Assembly: GCF_015207755.1 (NCBI RefSeq)
Contig: NZ_JADEWH010000013.1
Location: forward strand, 62,001 to 126,000
Direction of reading: 5' to 3'
Source of the DNA: Nodularia sp. LEGE 06071
GTDB taxonomy: Bacteria > Cyanobacteriota > Cyanobacteriia > Cyanobacteriales > Nostocaceae
DNA: 64,000 nt
The notes under the pieces were generated by a model, which saw only the letters and a list, made by a program, of their open reading frames with translations, made no database searches and was not told the DNA's origin. The first letter of the stretch is position 1. Each line of letters begins with the position of its first letter. The position numbers and the translations under genes were made by a program. Below, in pieces: positions 18,228 through 26,118 of the stretch.

Positions 18228-18480
18228 ATTGGGACTGGGATTTATTTCTCAGTCCCCCATTTTTTTGTTGCACTGATTTTCAAGCACAAGCTATGTGTGG
18301 GTAAAATAAATGTGTTGACTTTTTTACATCCATATATGCTCTCAAACGACCTGAAAAGAAGAATCATTAACAGAATGGGGTGTTAAACAAATCACCACAA
18401 AGGGTTTTAGTGTCAATTCAGTAGGGTGGGTTAGCGTCAGCGTAACCCACCATTAACCATGAAATTTGATATGTTTGGCA
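18228..18480. other. Spacer before the VapBC-like module
   Basis: About 250 bp without a gene, part of the 321-bp gap after ycf35. It contains the GGTGGGTTA palindromic repeat listed separately and otherwise only AT-rich sequence, including the promoter region of the antitoxin gene. Confidence 0.5.
18424..18452. repeat. GTGGGTTA palindromic dispersed repeat
   Basis: GTGGGTTA (18426-18433) and TAACCCAC (18443-18450) form a perfect 8-bp inverted repeat. Related sequence recurs at 53563-53675, inside a longer palindromic element. It is a dispersed Nostocales-type repeat. Confidence 0.75.
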
Positions 18481-18705
18481 ATGGAAGTTTTAAAACTTAC
18501 GACGACGATTGATGAATCAGGATATTTGCATCTGAATATTCCCACGCAGTTAGCGGCTGGTGAAGTAAATATTGTAGTTGTATTGAATCCAGTTTCGTCA
18601 AACGAGGAGCAGAAACACAGATATGATTTCTCTGATTTGCTAGGAAAGTTAAATTGGAAAGGAGATGCGGTAGCGATACAAAGAACTCTACGCGATGAGT
18701 GGTAA
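18481..18705 (+). CDS. Antitoxin of a VapBC-type module
   Basis: A protein of 74 aa starting MEVLKLTTTIDESGYLHLNI; an upstream TTG at 18466 is in frame but ATG 18481 fits the family start. The beta-rich N-terminus and short C-terminal tail resemble the small antitoxins that accompany PIN toxins in cyanobacteria. The assignment rests mainly on context: its 3' end overlaps the start of the PIN gene by 11 bp, so the two are translationally coupled. Confidence 0.75.
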   Translation: MEVLKLTTTIDESGYLHLNIPTQLAAGEVNIVVVLNPVSSNEEQKHRYDFSDLLGKLNWKGDAVAIQRTLRDEW

Positions 18706-19126
18706 TAGCTACTTGCTCGATACGAATGCAATTGTGGCTCTACTACAAGGAAATTCTCAACTTATTCAATTACTCCAAGATACTGATTGGATAGGGGTTT
18801 CAGTTATTAGCCAAATTGAATTTCTGGCGTTTGCAGGTCTAAGTCAAGCAGATATCTTGCTTTTTCAACAATTCCTTCAGCGAGTGGAGGTTGTTGGCTT
18901 AATAGTGGGTGATACAGTATTAATTGCAAAAATCATTGAAATTCGACAGCAATATAGGTTGAAATTACCCGATGCGGTGATTGCTGCAATGGCAATCCAA
19001 AATTCAGCAAGTCTGATCACGGCTGATCAAGAGTTTGCCAAGGTGACAATTTTAACTGTAATTTTACCTATATTTCTTTGCCCCAATTTTTCTATTCCTA
19101 TGGGGGGATTTTTAACAGTTAGATAA
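18695..19126 (+). CDS. PIN-domain ribonuclease toxin (VapC-like)
   Basis: A protein of 143 aa with the four acidic residues of PIN nucleases: D9 in LLDTNAI, E42 in SQIEFLAF, D93 in LPDAVIAAMA and D111 in ITADQEF. VapC toxins cleave specific RNAs, often initiator tRNA or rRNA, when free of antitoxin. The last 25 residues (after AKVTIL) are hydrophobic and longer than the usual VapC ending, which may reflect a late frameshift or stop-codon loss, but the catalytic core is intact. Start ATG 18695 lies inside the antitoxin gene. Confidence 0.85.
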   Translation: MSGNSYLLDTNAIVALLQGNSQLIQLLQDTDWIGVSVISQIEFLAFAGLSQADILLFQQFLQRVEVVGLIVGDTVLIAKIIEIRQQYRLKLPDAVIAAMAIQNSASLITADQEFAKVTILTVILPIFLCPNFSIPMGGFLTVR

Positions 19127-19188
19127 TCCTATATATGTATCTTTAATCTAAGATCAGCAAAAACAGCATTTATACGGTTACAATTAAA

Positions 19189-19230
19189 TTAATAAATATT
19201 TACATTTACTTAATAAATATTTACATTTAC
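19189..19230. repeat. 21-bp tandem direct repeat upstream of the PATAN-REC gene
   Basis: The unit TTAATAAATATTTACATTTAC occurs twice in immediate succession (19189-19209 and 19210-19230), about 100 bp before the response-regulator start. The period is two helical turns, as expected for tandem operator sites, though a simple AT-rich duplication is equally possible. Confidence 0.75.
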
Positions 19231-19329
19231 ACTGCCCTGATTTCTCAAGTATAAATCAAAGGTTTCGAGTAATTACCAAGAGCTATATAGCTAGTTTGAG
19301 GGTTTGAAGGATAAAGGAACAAACTACGT

Positions 19330-20556
19330 ATGACCCGCACGGCACTGATGATATCGAATAATATACTTGATGAGTTTAAAACTTGTACTCAACTGCAATA
19401 CAATGGCTGCTTAAAGGTTAGAAGTAGCAAAGGACACCAATGGACTTTTTTCTATCGTCTAGGACGGATAGTTTGGGCGGAGGGAGGAAGTCATCCTTTC
19501 CGGCGCTGGCGGCGAAATATGGCTCAATACTGCCCTCAAATTGATATAGATCAGTTAAATTTACGTAGAGAAGACCTAGAAATCAATCACTGGGATTATC
19601 GCATCCTGGAAATTCTCTATAAAAAACAGCAAATTCAACGAGAACAAATTCACGCTGTTATAGAAAGCACAATATCACAACTGTTGTTTGATTTAGCTCA
19701 ACAAACAAATTTTGTGGCTGTAAGTTGCGATCGCACCCAGGAATTTATCATAGAAACACCAGTGAGTTTCACAAGTGCAGATGTCTTTATGAAAAAGATG
19801 CAAGACTCGTGGAAATTTTGGTCAGATGCTGGTTTGGCTAATTTTTCTCCCGACTTAGCACCAGTTGTGCGAAAACCAGAACAACTCGCGCACCATGTAA
19901 GTGAATCTGTCTACAAAAAGTTTGTAAATTTGCTCAAGGGTAAATACACTCTGCGAGATTTAGCAGCAAAAATGAATCAGAGTATTGTTCCTTTGACCCG
20001 TTCATTGCTTCCTTATATTATCTCAGGGGTCATTGAACTGGTAGAAGTACCTGATTTACCTTTGTCAGTTGCAACAGTCAAAAACAATTCTGTTTCCAGC
20101 CCAGCTACAACATCAACTGCGCCACTGATAGCTTGCGTAGATGATAGTCTTCAGATTTGTAATATGGTAGAGAGAATTATCGTCTCACATGGACTGAGAT
20201 TTATCAAAATTCAAGATGCTATACAAGCTTTACCAATCTTGATTCAAAGTAAGCCAGACCTGATTTTTTTAGATTTGATTATGCCTATTGCTAATGGTTA
20301 TGAAATTTGTACTCAGGTGCGCCGAGTTTCATCCTTTAGTGACACACCTGTAGTGATGTTAACGGGAAATGATGGTCTTTTTGATCGAGTCCGATCTAAG
20401 TTGGTCGGTGCAACAGATTTTATGGCAAAACCCGTAACAGCAGATAAAATCATGGGTGTAGTAGGGAAATATTTACCCGTACAGACTCAACCTCAAGTCC
20501 AAAAGACACTAGTACAGCACGGTGTAAATAAGCCGACTATTCTTTGGAATAATTAG
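19330..20556 (+). CDS. PATAN-REC response regulator (PatA/PixG-like)
   Basis: A protein of 408 aa. Residues 1-160 read as a PATAN (DUF4388) domain of PatA-type proteins; residues 265-385 form a CheY-like receiver with the acidic pair in ACVDDS, phospho-acceptor aspartate in FLDLIMP, the threonine in VVMLTG and the lysine in AKPVT. Such proteins act in heterocyst patterning (PatA) and phototaxis (PixG). The partner kinase is not adjacent. AAGGA about 12 nt before ATG 19330 is a plausible ribosome site. Which PatA subgroup it belongs to cannot be decided by eye. Confidence 0.85.
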   Translation: MTRTALMISNNILDEFKTCTQLQYNGCLKVRSSKGHQWTFFYRLGRIVWAEGGSHPFRRWRRNMAQYCPQIDIDQLNLRREDLEINHWDYRILEILYKKQQIQREQIHAVIESTISQLLFDLAQQTNFVAVSCDRTQEFIIETPVSFTSADVFMKKMQDSWKFWSDAGLANFSPDLAPVVRKPEQLAHHVSESVYKKFVNLLKGKYTLRDLAAKMNQSIVPLTRSLLPYIISGVIELVEVPDLPLSVATVKNNSVSSPATTSTAPLIACVDDSLQICNMVERIIVSHGLRFIKIQDAIQALPILIQSKPDLIFLDLIMPIANGYEICTQVRRVSSFSDTPVVMLTGNDGLFDRVRSKLVGATDFMAKPVTADKIMGVVGKYLPVQTQPQVQKTLVQHGVNKPTILWNN

Positions 20557-20566
20557 GTCAAACAAT

Positions 20567-20636
20567 TTGGAATTTTGGATTTTAGATTGACCCCACTGAT
20601 AAATTTGGGGGCTTGTACCATTCAGGAAGTATTGGT
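20567..20636. repeat. Dispersed repeat, copy B
   Basis: Same block order as the repeat at 14792-14873: GGATTTT units, a CCCCA-GATAAAT-TGGGG potential hairpin, GGCTTGTACCAT and a terminal TATTGGT. It begins about 10 bp after the response-regulator stop codon. Confidence 0.75.
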
Positions 20637-20721
20637 CAGTAAGTAGGTAGATAGTTTATTGTAGGTAAGTTGTTAGTTAATCAAGATTTAGCCAGTAGTA
20701 ATAGCATATAAAAAATTTTAA

Positions 20722-20741
20722 GGGTGGTTATAAAACCACCC
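20722..20741 (-). terminator. Possible terminator downstream of ndhD
   Basis: GGGTGGTT (20722-20729) and AACCACCC (20734-20741) form a perfect 8-bp stem with a 4-nt loop. On the minus strand it is followed by a T-rich tract (TTAAAATTTTTT). It lies about 200 bp after the ndhD stop. Confidence 0.5.
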
Positions 20742-20943
20742 CTATATTCCAATACGGTTCAGTAAAGGAACCAAATTGTTTGTCACAGTAATTTTTTTTA
20801 ACGTTCGCGTAGCGCATACCGCAGAGGCACAGAGGACACAGAGAGTTAAGAAAGAGAAGAAAAATTTGCTTAACTGAACTGTATTGCCCTATATTCCCCT
20901 CTTATTTAGAATTTACTTGCTATACCCAATCAGGGTATTATAT

Positions 20944-22557
20944 TTACTCTGAGAGATTAACTACAGTATCAACTTGAGATGAAGCTAAGGTTGGTGCAGT
21001 GAAGATAGTCGAGTACAGACTTGCTGGTTGCTGACGTGCGAATACTGGTAGGACTTGACGCGCATGGGCTGCTAATTCCACTGCCTTCACATCGTAAGTC
21101 TGCGTAACCAACTTGGGATAGAAACCAATACCGATGATGGGAATGATCAAACAAGCTGTGATAAACAATTCACGGGGTTTGATGTCAGCAACTACAGCAT
21201 CTAGATGTAATTCTGCGTTTTGTTCACCGTAGAATACTTGGCGCAACATTGATAGTAGGTAAATTGGAGTTAAAATCACGCCAACCGCCGACAACACGAT
21301 GACTACAATTTTGAAGCTGGAACTGTAAACATCGCTGGAGGCAATACCGAGGAACACCATCAACTCACCCACAAAGCCACTCATTCCGGGTAAAGCGAGA
21401 GAAGCCATTGCACCAATTGTAAATACGGCGAAGGTTCTGGGCATTACTTTAGCCATACCGCCCATTTTGTCCATCATTAAGGTGTGGGTACGTTCGTAAG
21501 TTACACCAGATAGGAAGAACAAGCTAGCGGCAATCAAACCGTGAGAAACCATCTGTAATACAGCACCGCTAATCCCAATCTCTGTATAAGAGGCAATCCC
21601 AATTAAGACAAATCCCATGTGGGCAATTGAAGAGTAAGCCAAGCGGCGTTTGAGATTTGTTTGGGCAAAGGCGCAACAAGCACCGTAGACTATGTTAACT
21701 ACACCTAGTACTGCGAGAACTGGGGCAAAGTAAACATGGGCATTGGGCAACATTTCAACGTTGAAGCGGATGAGTGCATAACCACCCATTTTTAACAACA
21801 CACCAGCCAAAATCATGGAACCAGGTGCAGATGCTTCACCGTGGGCATCAGGTAGCCAAGTGTGTAAGGGGAAGATGGGCATCTTCACACCGAAGGCAAT
21901 CAAGAAACCTGCATAAGTTAATAATTCTAAAGCTTTGGGGTATTGCTTCATTCCCAGAGTTGCCATGTCGAAGGTGACAGTATCTCCTGAGAATGCCATT
22001 GCAAAACCAGCTACCAAGATAAATATTGAGGCTGCGGCTGTATAGAGAATAAATTTAGTCGCTGCGTAACGGCGGTTTTGTCCTCCCCAGATGGAAATCA
22101 GCAGGTACACAGGTACTAACTCGATTTCCCACATTAAGAAGAACAACAGCAAGTCTTGGGCGACAAATACGCCAATCTGGGCGCTGTACATCACTAACAT
22201 TAAGGCATAAAACAATCGCGGCTTAGTGGTTACTTTCCAAGCCGCGAAGATTGCCAGTGTGTTAATTAAGCCGGTTAGTAGGAGTAAGGGCATCGATAAA
22301 CCATCAACACCAACAGACCAGTTTAAACCTAACTCTGGAACCCAAGCATAGTTTTCTACGAGTTGCAGTGTGGGGTTTTGGAAGTCGTAGCTATACCAAA
22401 AGGCAGAAATTATCAGGGCAAAATCAGCGATCGCAACTCCTAAACCATACCACCTAACGGTTTTTCCTTCTTTATCTGGGATGAAAGGGATGGCTAAGGC
22501 AGCCACCAGGGGCAATAAAATTATGGCTGACAGCCAAGGAAATTCAATGGCATTCAT
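20944..22557 (-). CDS. ndhD: NDH-1 subunit NdhD (chain 4)
   Basis: A protein of about 537 aa, a polytopic membrane protein with around 14 hydrophobic segments, homologous to the Mrp antiporter-like NuoM subunit. [17 protein letters not shown]-type text (here [18 protein letters not shown]) and the lysine-bearing helices of proton channels are present. NdhD is the distal proton-pumping subunit of thylakoid NDH-1. The start [10 protein letters not shown] at ATG 22557 matches the family start; a TTG four codons upstream is in frame. Similarity to NdhD1/D2 suggests the respiratory NDH-1L form rather than the CO2-uptake forms. ndhF is not next to it, also consistent with D1/D2. Confidence 0.93.
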   Translation of the reverse strand: MNAIEFPWLSAIILLPLVAALAIPFIPDKEGKTVRWYGLGVAIADFALIISAFWYSYDFQNPTLQLVENYAWVPELGLNWSVGVDGLSMPLLLLTGLINTLAIFAAWKVTTKPRLFYALMLVMYSAQIGVFVAQDLLLFFLMWEIELVPVYLLISIWGGQNRRYAATKFILYTAAASIFILVAGFAMAFSGDTVTFDMATLGMKQYPKALELLTYAGFLIAFGVKMPIFPLHTWLPDAHGEASAPGSMILAGVLLKMGGYALIRFNVEMLPNAHVYFAPVLAVLGVVNIVYGACCAFAQTNLKRRLAYSSIAHMGFVLIGIASYTEIGISGAVLQMVSHGLIAASLFFLSGVTYERTHTLMMDKMGGMAKVMPRTFAVFTIGAMASLALPGMSGFVGELMVFLGIASSDVYSSSFKIVVIVLSAVGVILTPIYLLSMLRQVFYGEQNAELHLDAVVADIKPRELFITACLIIPIIGIGFYPKLVTQTYDVKAVELAAHARQVLPVFARQQPASLYSTIFTAPTLASSQVDTVVNLSE

Positions 22558-22808
22558 TAGTTCTGACAATCGATTTACCTTTTTGGTTATGATTTCATTA
22601 TATGAAGGAATTTGTACTTTTGTAAATGTTATTTATCCCTAGTATCTACTTTTTGAGTAAATTTTAGGAATAAATACTCATCAATTCCTTTCAAAACCAT
22701 TCTAATTGTAAACTTTTGCAACGTCAATACAAAAAATATATAAAAAAAGTGACTAAAGTCACCAATTTAAGTTATTATATTTAACATTTTCGACAGATAC
22801 GCACAATT

Positions 22809-23321
22809 TTAGACAATTCGATTCACAATCGTCCAAACTTCCCCATCTGAGCGCACATAGGGAACTGAGATGGTCTTAAACCCTGTAATAAAAGGCTTAT
22901 AGTAGACTTGCCAATACATGGGACTCAAATAATCAGCACAAGATTTCAGCAGACGGATTTCTGTGGATAGTTCCGCCGCTAGTTGATTAATGCGTTCGGC
23001 ATGAACCTGGGCTACTTCTCTGGCTTGTTCTAATTCCTGCTCTTGGGTAAGCTGTTGGGATTTATTTTGCCAATGTTCTAATTCAGCCTGTTTGTATTGT
23101 CGCTGTATTTCCAGCGCGGCGATCGCATCGTCGATGCCTTTGAGTTCTACAGATAATTGGGCATTTTCTCTGGCTTGGCGGCGACAAGCTTCCACCATTG
23201 CTGAGGGTGAATCATTCTTGCCAGATAATACATTATTAATACTCAGCGTCGCCCGTTCTTGCTGGAGTGCCTGTATTTCTGAGTTGAGGGTGGTGATTTC
23301 TGTATGAATTTGGTTAATCAT
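22809..23321 (-). CDS. Coiled-coil protein of unknown function
   Basis: A protein of 170 aa; residues 1-125 are almost continuous heptad-type coiled coil rich in Glu/Gln/Ala, and the last 45 residues (YLSPMYWQVYYKPFITG onward) form a small aromatic C-terminal domain. No signal peptide. It lies only 6 bp after thrB, so it is almost certainly co-transcribed with it. The link to threonine synthesis is unclear. I do not recognise a family. Confidence 0.7.
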   Translation of the reverse strand: MINQIHTEITTLNSEIQALQQERATLSINNVLSGKNDSPSAMVEACRRQARENAQLSVELKGIDDAIAALEIQRQYKQAELEHWQNKSQQLTQEQELEQAREVAQVHAERINQLAAELSTEIRLLKSCADYLSPMYWQVYYKPFITGFKTISVPYVRSDGEVWTIVNRIV

Positions 23322-23327
23322 TACGGT

Positions 23328-24245
23328 TTATCCTTGGTAGCTTGCACCTTGGGTATCCAGAGAAAGCGATCGCACTGTGGCTGTAATTCCTGTTGATTGC
23401 CAAGCTGATAACATCGCCGCTTCTACAGCCTGAGAATGCAACTTATCTACTAAAGCTAACAGTGTCGGCCCTGCACCACTAATTACCATGCCATAAGCAC
23501 CGGCTTTCATTGCAGCTGCATTCACAGCATCGTAACCAGGAATCAAAGCTTGGCGATATGGTTGATGCAATCTATCTTGTAAAGCTGTGCTTAACCATTC
23601 TCCCTTACCTGTTTGCAAACCGCGTAACAATAACCCCAAATGTGCTGTGTTGAAAATTGCATCTGCACGACTCACCTGAGTAGGTAAAACTTGCCGGGCT
23701 TCACTGGTGGAAAGCTCAAAATCAGGAATAGCTAGGACTGGGACAATATTTTCATTCCAGGGAATATCACAAATCTCCCAATTATCGGCACTGGTAGCAG
23801 CGAGACGACATCCCCCCAATAGGGCTGGTACGACATTATCAGGATGTCCTTCCATTGCGATCGCTAATTCCATCACCTGTAATTGAGTCAAAGGCGCACC
23901 CGCCAGTTGATTAGCACCAACCAACCCGCCGACAATGGCTGTAGCTGAACTACCCAAACCTCTCGCCAATGGTACACCAAGCTGAATTTCCATTTTTACC
24001 GATGGCGGTGTCTGTCCTATATATTGATAGAACTTCACAAAAGCCTGATAGAGTAGATTACTTTCATCGGTTTGCACCCGTTCAGCTTCTGCACCTGTGA
24101 CATCAATAATTAATCCACCCTCATCTAAGCGAGTGAATTTGAACTTGTTGTACAGCGTTAAAGCTGCACCGATACAGTCAAAACCAGGCCCCAAGTTAGC
24201 TGTAGTGGCAGGAACGGTAATAGTGATACTAGAAATAACAGACAT
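23328..24245 (-). CDS. thrB: Homoserine kinase ThrB
   Basis: A protein of 305 aa of the GHMP kinase family. [16 protein letters not shown] at the N-terminus and the ATP-binding loop [16 protein letters not shown] are diagnostic. It phosphorylates homoserine on the way to threonine. ATG 24245 is chosen because [17 protein letters not shown] is the usual start and GGAGAG lies just upstream; the open frame continues 31 codons further without a conserved sequence. It is followed by the coiled-coil gene. thrS, at 26119-27963 on the same strand, is close but separated by unrelated genes. Confidence 0.93.
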   Translation of the reverse strand: MSVISSITITVPATTANLGPGFDCIGAALTLYNKFKFTRLDEGGLIIDVTGAEAERVQTDESNLLYQAFVKFYQYIGQTPPSVKMEIQLGVPLARGLGSSATAIVGGLVGANQLAGAPLTQLQVMELAIAMEGHPDNVVPALLGGCRLAATSADNWEICDIPWNENIVPVLAIPDFELSTSEARQVLPTQVSRADAIFNTAHLGLLLRGLQTGKGEWLSTALQDRLHQPYRQALIPGYDAVNAAAMKAGAYGMVISGAGPTLLALVDKLHSQAVEAAMLSAWQSTGITATVRSLSLDTQGASYQG

Positions 24246-24412
24246 CTGCAAATACTCTCCAATCATCAACCAGCATCTCATGTTAAGGGTTGATTTGCTC
24301 ATGAGTATTGCTAATTGCGGCCAGGTGTGGTTTGTCAAACAGAATATATGAGCAAGCGATCGCTTATAAATTCTTTAACGAACTTTCTCAATTATGTGTA
24401 AAACTGCTTTGA

Positions 24413-24745
24413 ATGAGTTTAATTGACCGTGAACTAACTCTCGACACTAAACACGTTGCCAAGCATCTCCCAGATACTCCTCAAATGCAACAGCTACTGC
24501 AAAAAGAAGGAAGCGCTCATATATTTATTGATGAAGCGACAATATATATAGTTGCTCAAGCAATCATAGAGCAAGGAGAATTTACAGGGATGATTCGCGG
24601 ACATGAACGCTATGGATTATACTTTGCCGAACCAATTGGATATCGTCTCAGTATTGATGGCGGTAAAATCCCACTTTATTACGCTGAAATGAAAGTAAAA
24701 GGAAACAAATACCATGTTATCCCACGCACAAAACCTAGTAGATAA
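24413..24745 (+). CDS. Small protein of unknown function (DUF6972-like)
   Basis: A protein of 110 aa, no membrane segment. It contains GEFTGMIRGHERYGLYF and ends IPRTKPSR. The His/Arg-containing beta-rich C-terminal half resembles small toxin-like domains of polymorphic systems, but this is only an impression. Its 3' end overlaps the next gene by 32 bp, so the two are translationally linked. No start signal beyond ATG 24413. Confidence 0.6.
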   Translation: MSLIDRELTLDTKHVAKHLPDTPQMQQLLQKEGSAHIFIDEATIYIVAQAIIEQGEFTGMIRGHERYGLYFAEPIGYRLSIDGGKIPLYYAEMKVKGNKYHVIPRTKPSR

Positions 24746-24962
24746 TTGGGAATTTTCGGAGTTATGGATAGATCCCACTGCTTCACCTCCATACGTTCTG
24801 ATTTTATTAAGCGACAGTTCCGGTAAAAGCTGTGTTTACGATCCAAATCAGAATTATCAGTTGGCGTTTTCTAGTGACAGCTACGAAGAAGCAAAACTTT
24901 GGCTACTTGAAGATGAATATGAACGAGTCGAAGGAAGATTAACAGCTTCAGTTGCAGCATGA
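24714..24962 (+). CDS. Small acidic protein overlapping its upstream neighbour
   Basis: A protein of 82 aa, strongly acidic in the C-terminal half (EEAKLWLLEDEYERVEGR), starting within the previous gene (overlap 32 bp). The acidic character and tight coupling would suit an inhibitor of the upstream protein, for example an immunity or antitoxin role, but no family is recognised. A weak hairpin (GGGTGAG/CTCACCC, 24994-25012) follows. Confidence 0.6.
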   Translation: MLSHAQNLVDNWEFSELWIDPTASPPYVLILLSDSSGKSCVYDPNQNYQLAFSSDSYEEAKLWLLEDEYERVEGRLTASVAA

Positions 24963-25021
24963 GAAGCGTCTTGCTAGAGTTTGCCAACTTAAAGGGTGAG
25001 TATTGCTCACCCTACTTTCTG

Positions 25022-25140
25022 CTAGAAGTTCTCGAAGTTAGCGATCGCTTTGAGAATATCTGGATAATTTGCAGTCCTTGGGGGTTAAGATGATGAAGAC
25101 AAATGAGTGCTTTTGACAGGTCTTCAACTATTGCGCTCAT
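25022..25140 (-). pseudogene. Short ORF apparently broken by a 1-base deletion
   Basis: On the minus strand ATG 25140 starts MSAIVEDLSKALICLHHLNP and reaches QGLQ. One base later the +1 frame continues NYPDILKAIANFENF and stops at 25022-25024. Adding one A in the short A-run near 25069 would join both halves into a 39-aa peptide. The C-terminal AIANFENF closely copies the C-terminus of ThrRS (AIANFDNF) encoded at 26119-26145. It could also be two unrelated reading frames. Confidence 0.35.
25024..25048. repeat. 25-bp direct repeat, left copy (flanks the Rpn gene)
   Basis: Differs by one base from 26121-26145, which is the 3' end of thrS. Both end in a GCGATCGC palindrome. The two copies flank the Rpn nuclease gene in direct orientation, 1097 bp apart. 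Confidence 0.8.
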
Positions 25141-25155
25141 CTAGGAACATCTTTC

Positions 25156-26019
25156 ATGCGCCGAGATTCCATATTTTATCAACTATTTCAACAATCACCG
25201 ACTTTATTATTTGAACTATTGACAAATCCGCCAGCAAATGCTGAGGCATATCGCTTTGATTCGGTGGCTGTCAAAGAACCTAAATTTGAAATTGACGGGG
25301 TATTTTTACCACCAGAAAATGAAAGTCCAGGTGTGGTGTATTTTTGCGAAGTGCAATTTCAAAAGGACGAAAAACTCTATGAAAGAGTATTTGCTGAATC
25401 CTCATTATATTTCTACCGCAACAGTGACAGATTTAGTGATTGGCAAGCAGTAATAATTTATCCATCACGCAGTATTGAACAAAGTAATATTTATCCCCAT
25501 CGTGGCTTCCTGAATGGTAACCAGGTGCATCGAGTGTATTTGGATGAATTGGGAGATATTCGTCAATTACCTTTATGGGTAGCATTGATGGTATTAACCA
25601 CTGTAGACTCAGAACAAGCACCCTCTGAGGCTAAGTATTTACTTGAACGTTCCGCTTGTGAGGAAGCAGAAACCGCAAGTAGCGCCATAATTGAATTAGT
25701 TACCACAATCATGGTGTACAAGTTTGAAAAATTAAGCCGCAGGGAGGTTGAAGCGATGCTAGGAATCACACTCAAAGAAACGCGAGTTTACCGGGAAATC
25801 AAGGAAGAAGGTCGGGAAGAAGGTCGAGAAGAAGGTCGAGAAGAAGGATTACAAAGAGAAAGATCACTCATCTTAAGACTCCTAACTCGACGAGTGGGAG
25901 AATTACCCCCAGATGTGCGTCAGCGTGTGGAAACTCTCTCTTTAGAAGAATTAGAAAATCTGGGTGAAGCCTTGCTTGATTTTAGCAGTATGGCTGATTT
26001 GCAGTCGTGGTTAGACTAG
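25156..26019 (+). CDS. Rpn-family recombination-promoting nuclease (DUF2887 + DUF4351)
   Basis: A protein of 287 aa. Residues 1-215 match the PD-(D/E)XK Rpn/DUF2887 type: FEIDGVF followed by YFCEVQFQ supplies the D...E-x-Q core. Residues 220-235 are a Glu-Gly-Arg repeat (EEGREEGREEG) from a 12-bp tandem repeat, and the C-terminal 50 residues match DUF4351. Rpn proteins are transposase-related endonucleases that stimulate RecA-independent gene transfer. AGGA at 25143-25146 precedes ATG 25156 at good spacing. Flanked by 25-bp direct repeats. The 3' end is followed by GTCAAAA repeats. Confidence 0.85.
   Translation: MRRDSIFYQLFQQSPTLLFELLTNPPANAEAYRFDSVAVKEPKFEIDGVFLPPENESPGVVYFCEVQFQKDEKLYERVFAESSLYFYRNSDRFSDWQAVIIYPSRSIEQSNIYPHRGFLNGNQVHRVYLDELGDIRQLPLWVALMVLTTVDSEQAPSEAKYLLERSACEEAETASSAIIELVTTIMVYKFEKLSRREVEAMLGITLKETRVYREIKEEGREEGREEGREEGLQRERSLILRLLTRRVGELPPDVRQRVETLSLEELENLGEALLDFSSMADLQSWLD
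25807..25848. repeat. 12-bp tandem repeat within the Rpn gene
   Basis: Three to four copies of a GAAGAAGGTCGA unit encode EEGR repeats linking the nuclease and DUF4351 parts. Such repeats are common in this family and prone to copy-number change. Confidence 0.85.
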
Positions 26020-26033
26020 GCCGCAAGGCGGAA

Positions 26034-26061
26034 GTCAAAAGTCAAAAGTCAAAAGTCAAAA
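26034..26061. repeat. GTCAAAA heptamer array (x4)
   Basis: Four uninterrupted copies of GTCAAAA between the convergent Rpn and thrS genes. A typical STRR (short tandemly repeated repetitive) sequence of filamentous cyanobacteria. Confidence 0.95.
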
Positions 26062-26118
26062 GGCTTGTTCTATAGGCTTTTGATTTATTTCCGCCGTGCT
26101 GTACTAGCCTATTGATGG

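Larger units (their letters stand above)
20557..20943. other. Convergent spacer with repeats
   Basis: 387 bp between the convergent response-regulator and ndhD genes. It holds dispersed repeat copy B (20567-20636), an 8-bp hairpin at 20722-20741 and a GCAGAGGCACAGAGG-type STRR block near 20822. No gene is seen. Confidence 0.6.

Noticed and set aside
24245-24338. Longer N-terminus of ThrB
   Set aside because: The first 31 codons of the open frame lack similarity to homoserine kinases, and ATG 24245 has a ribosome site.
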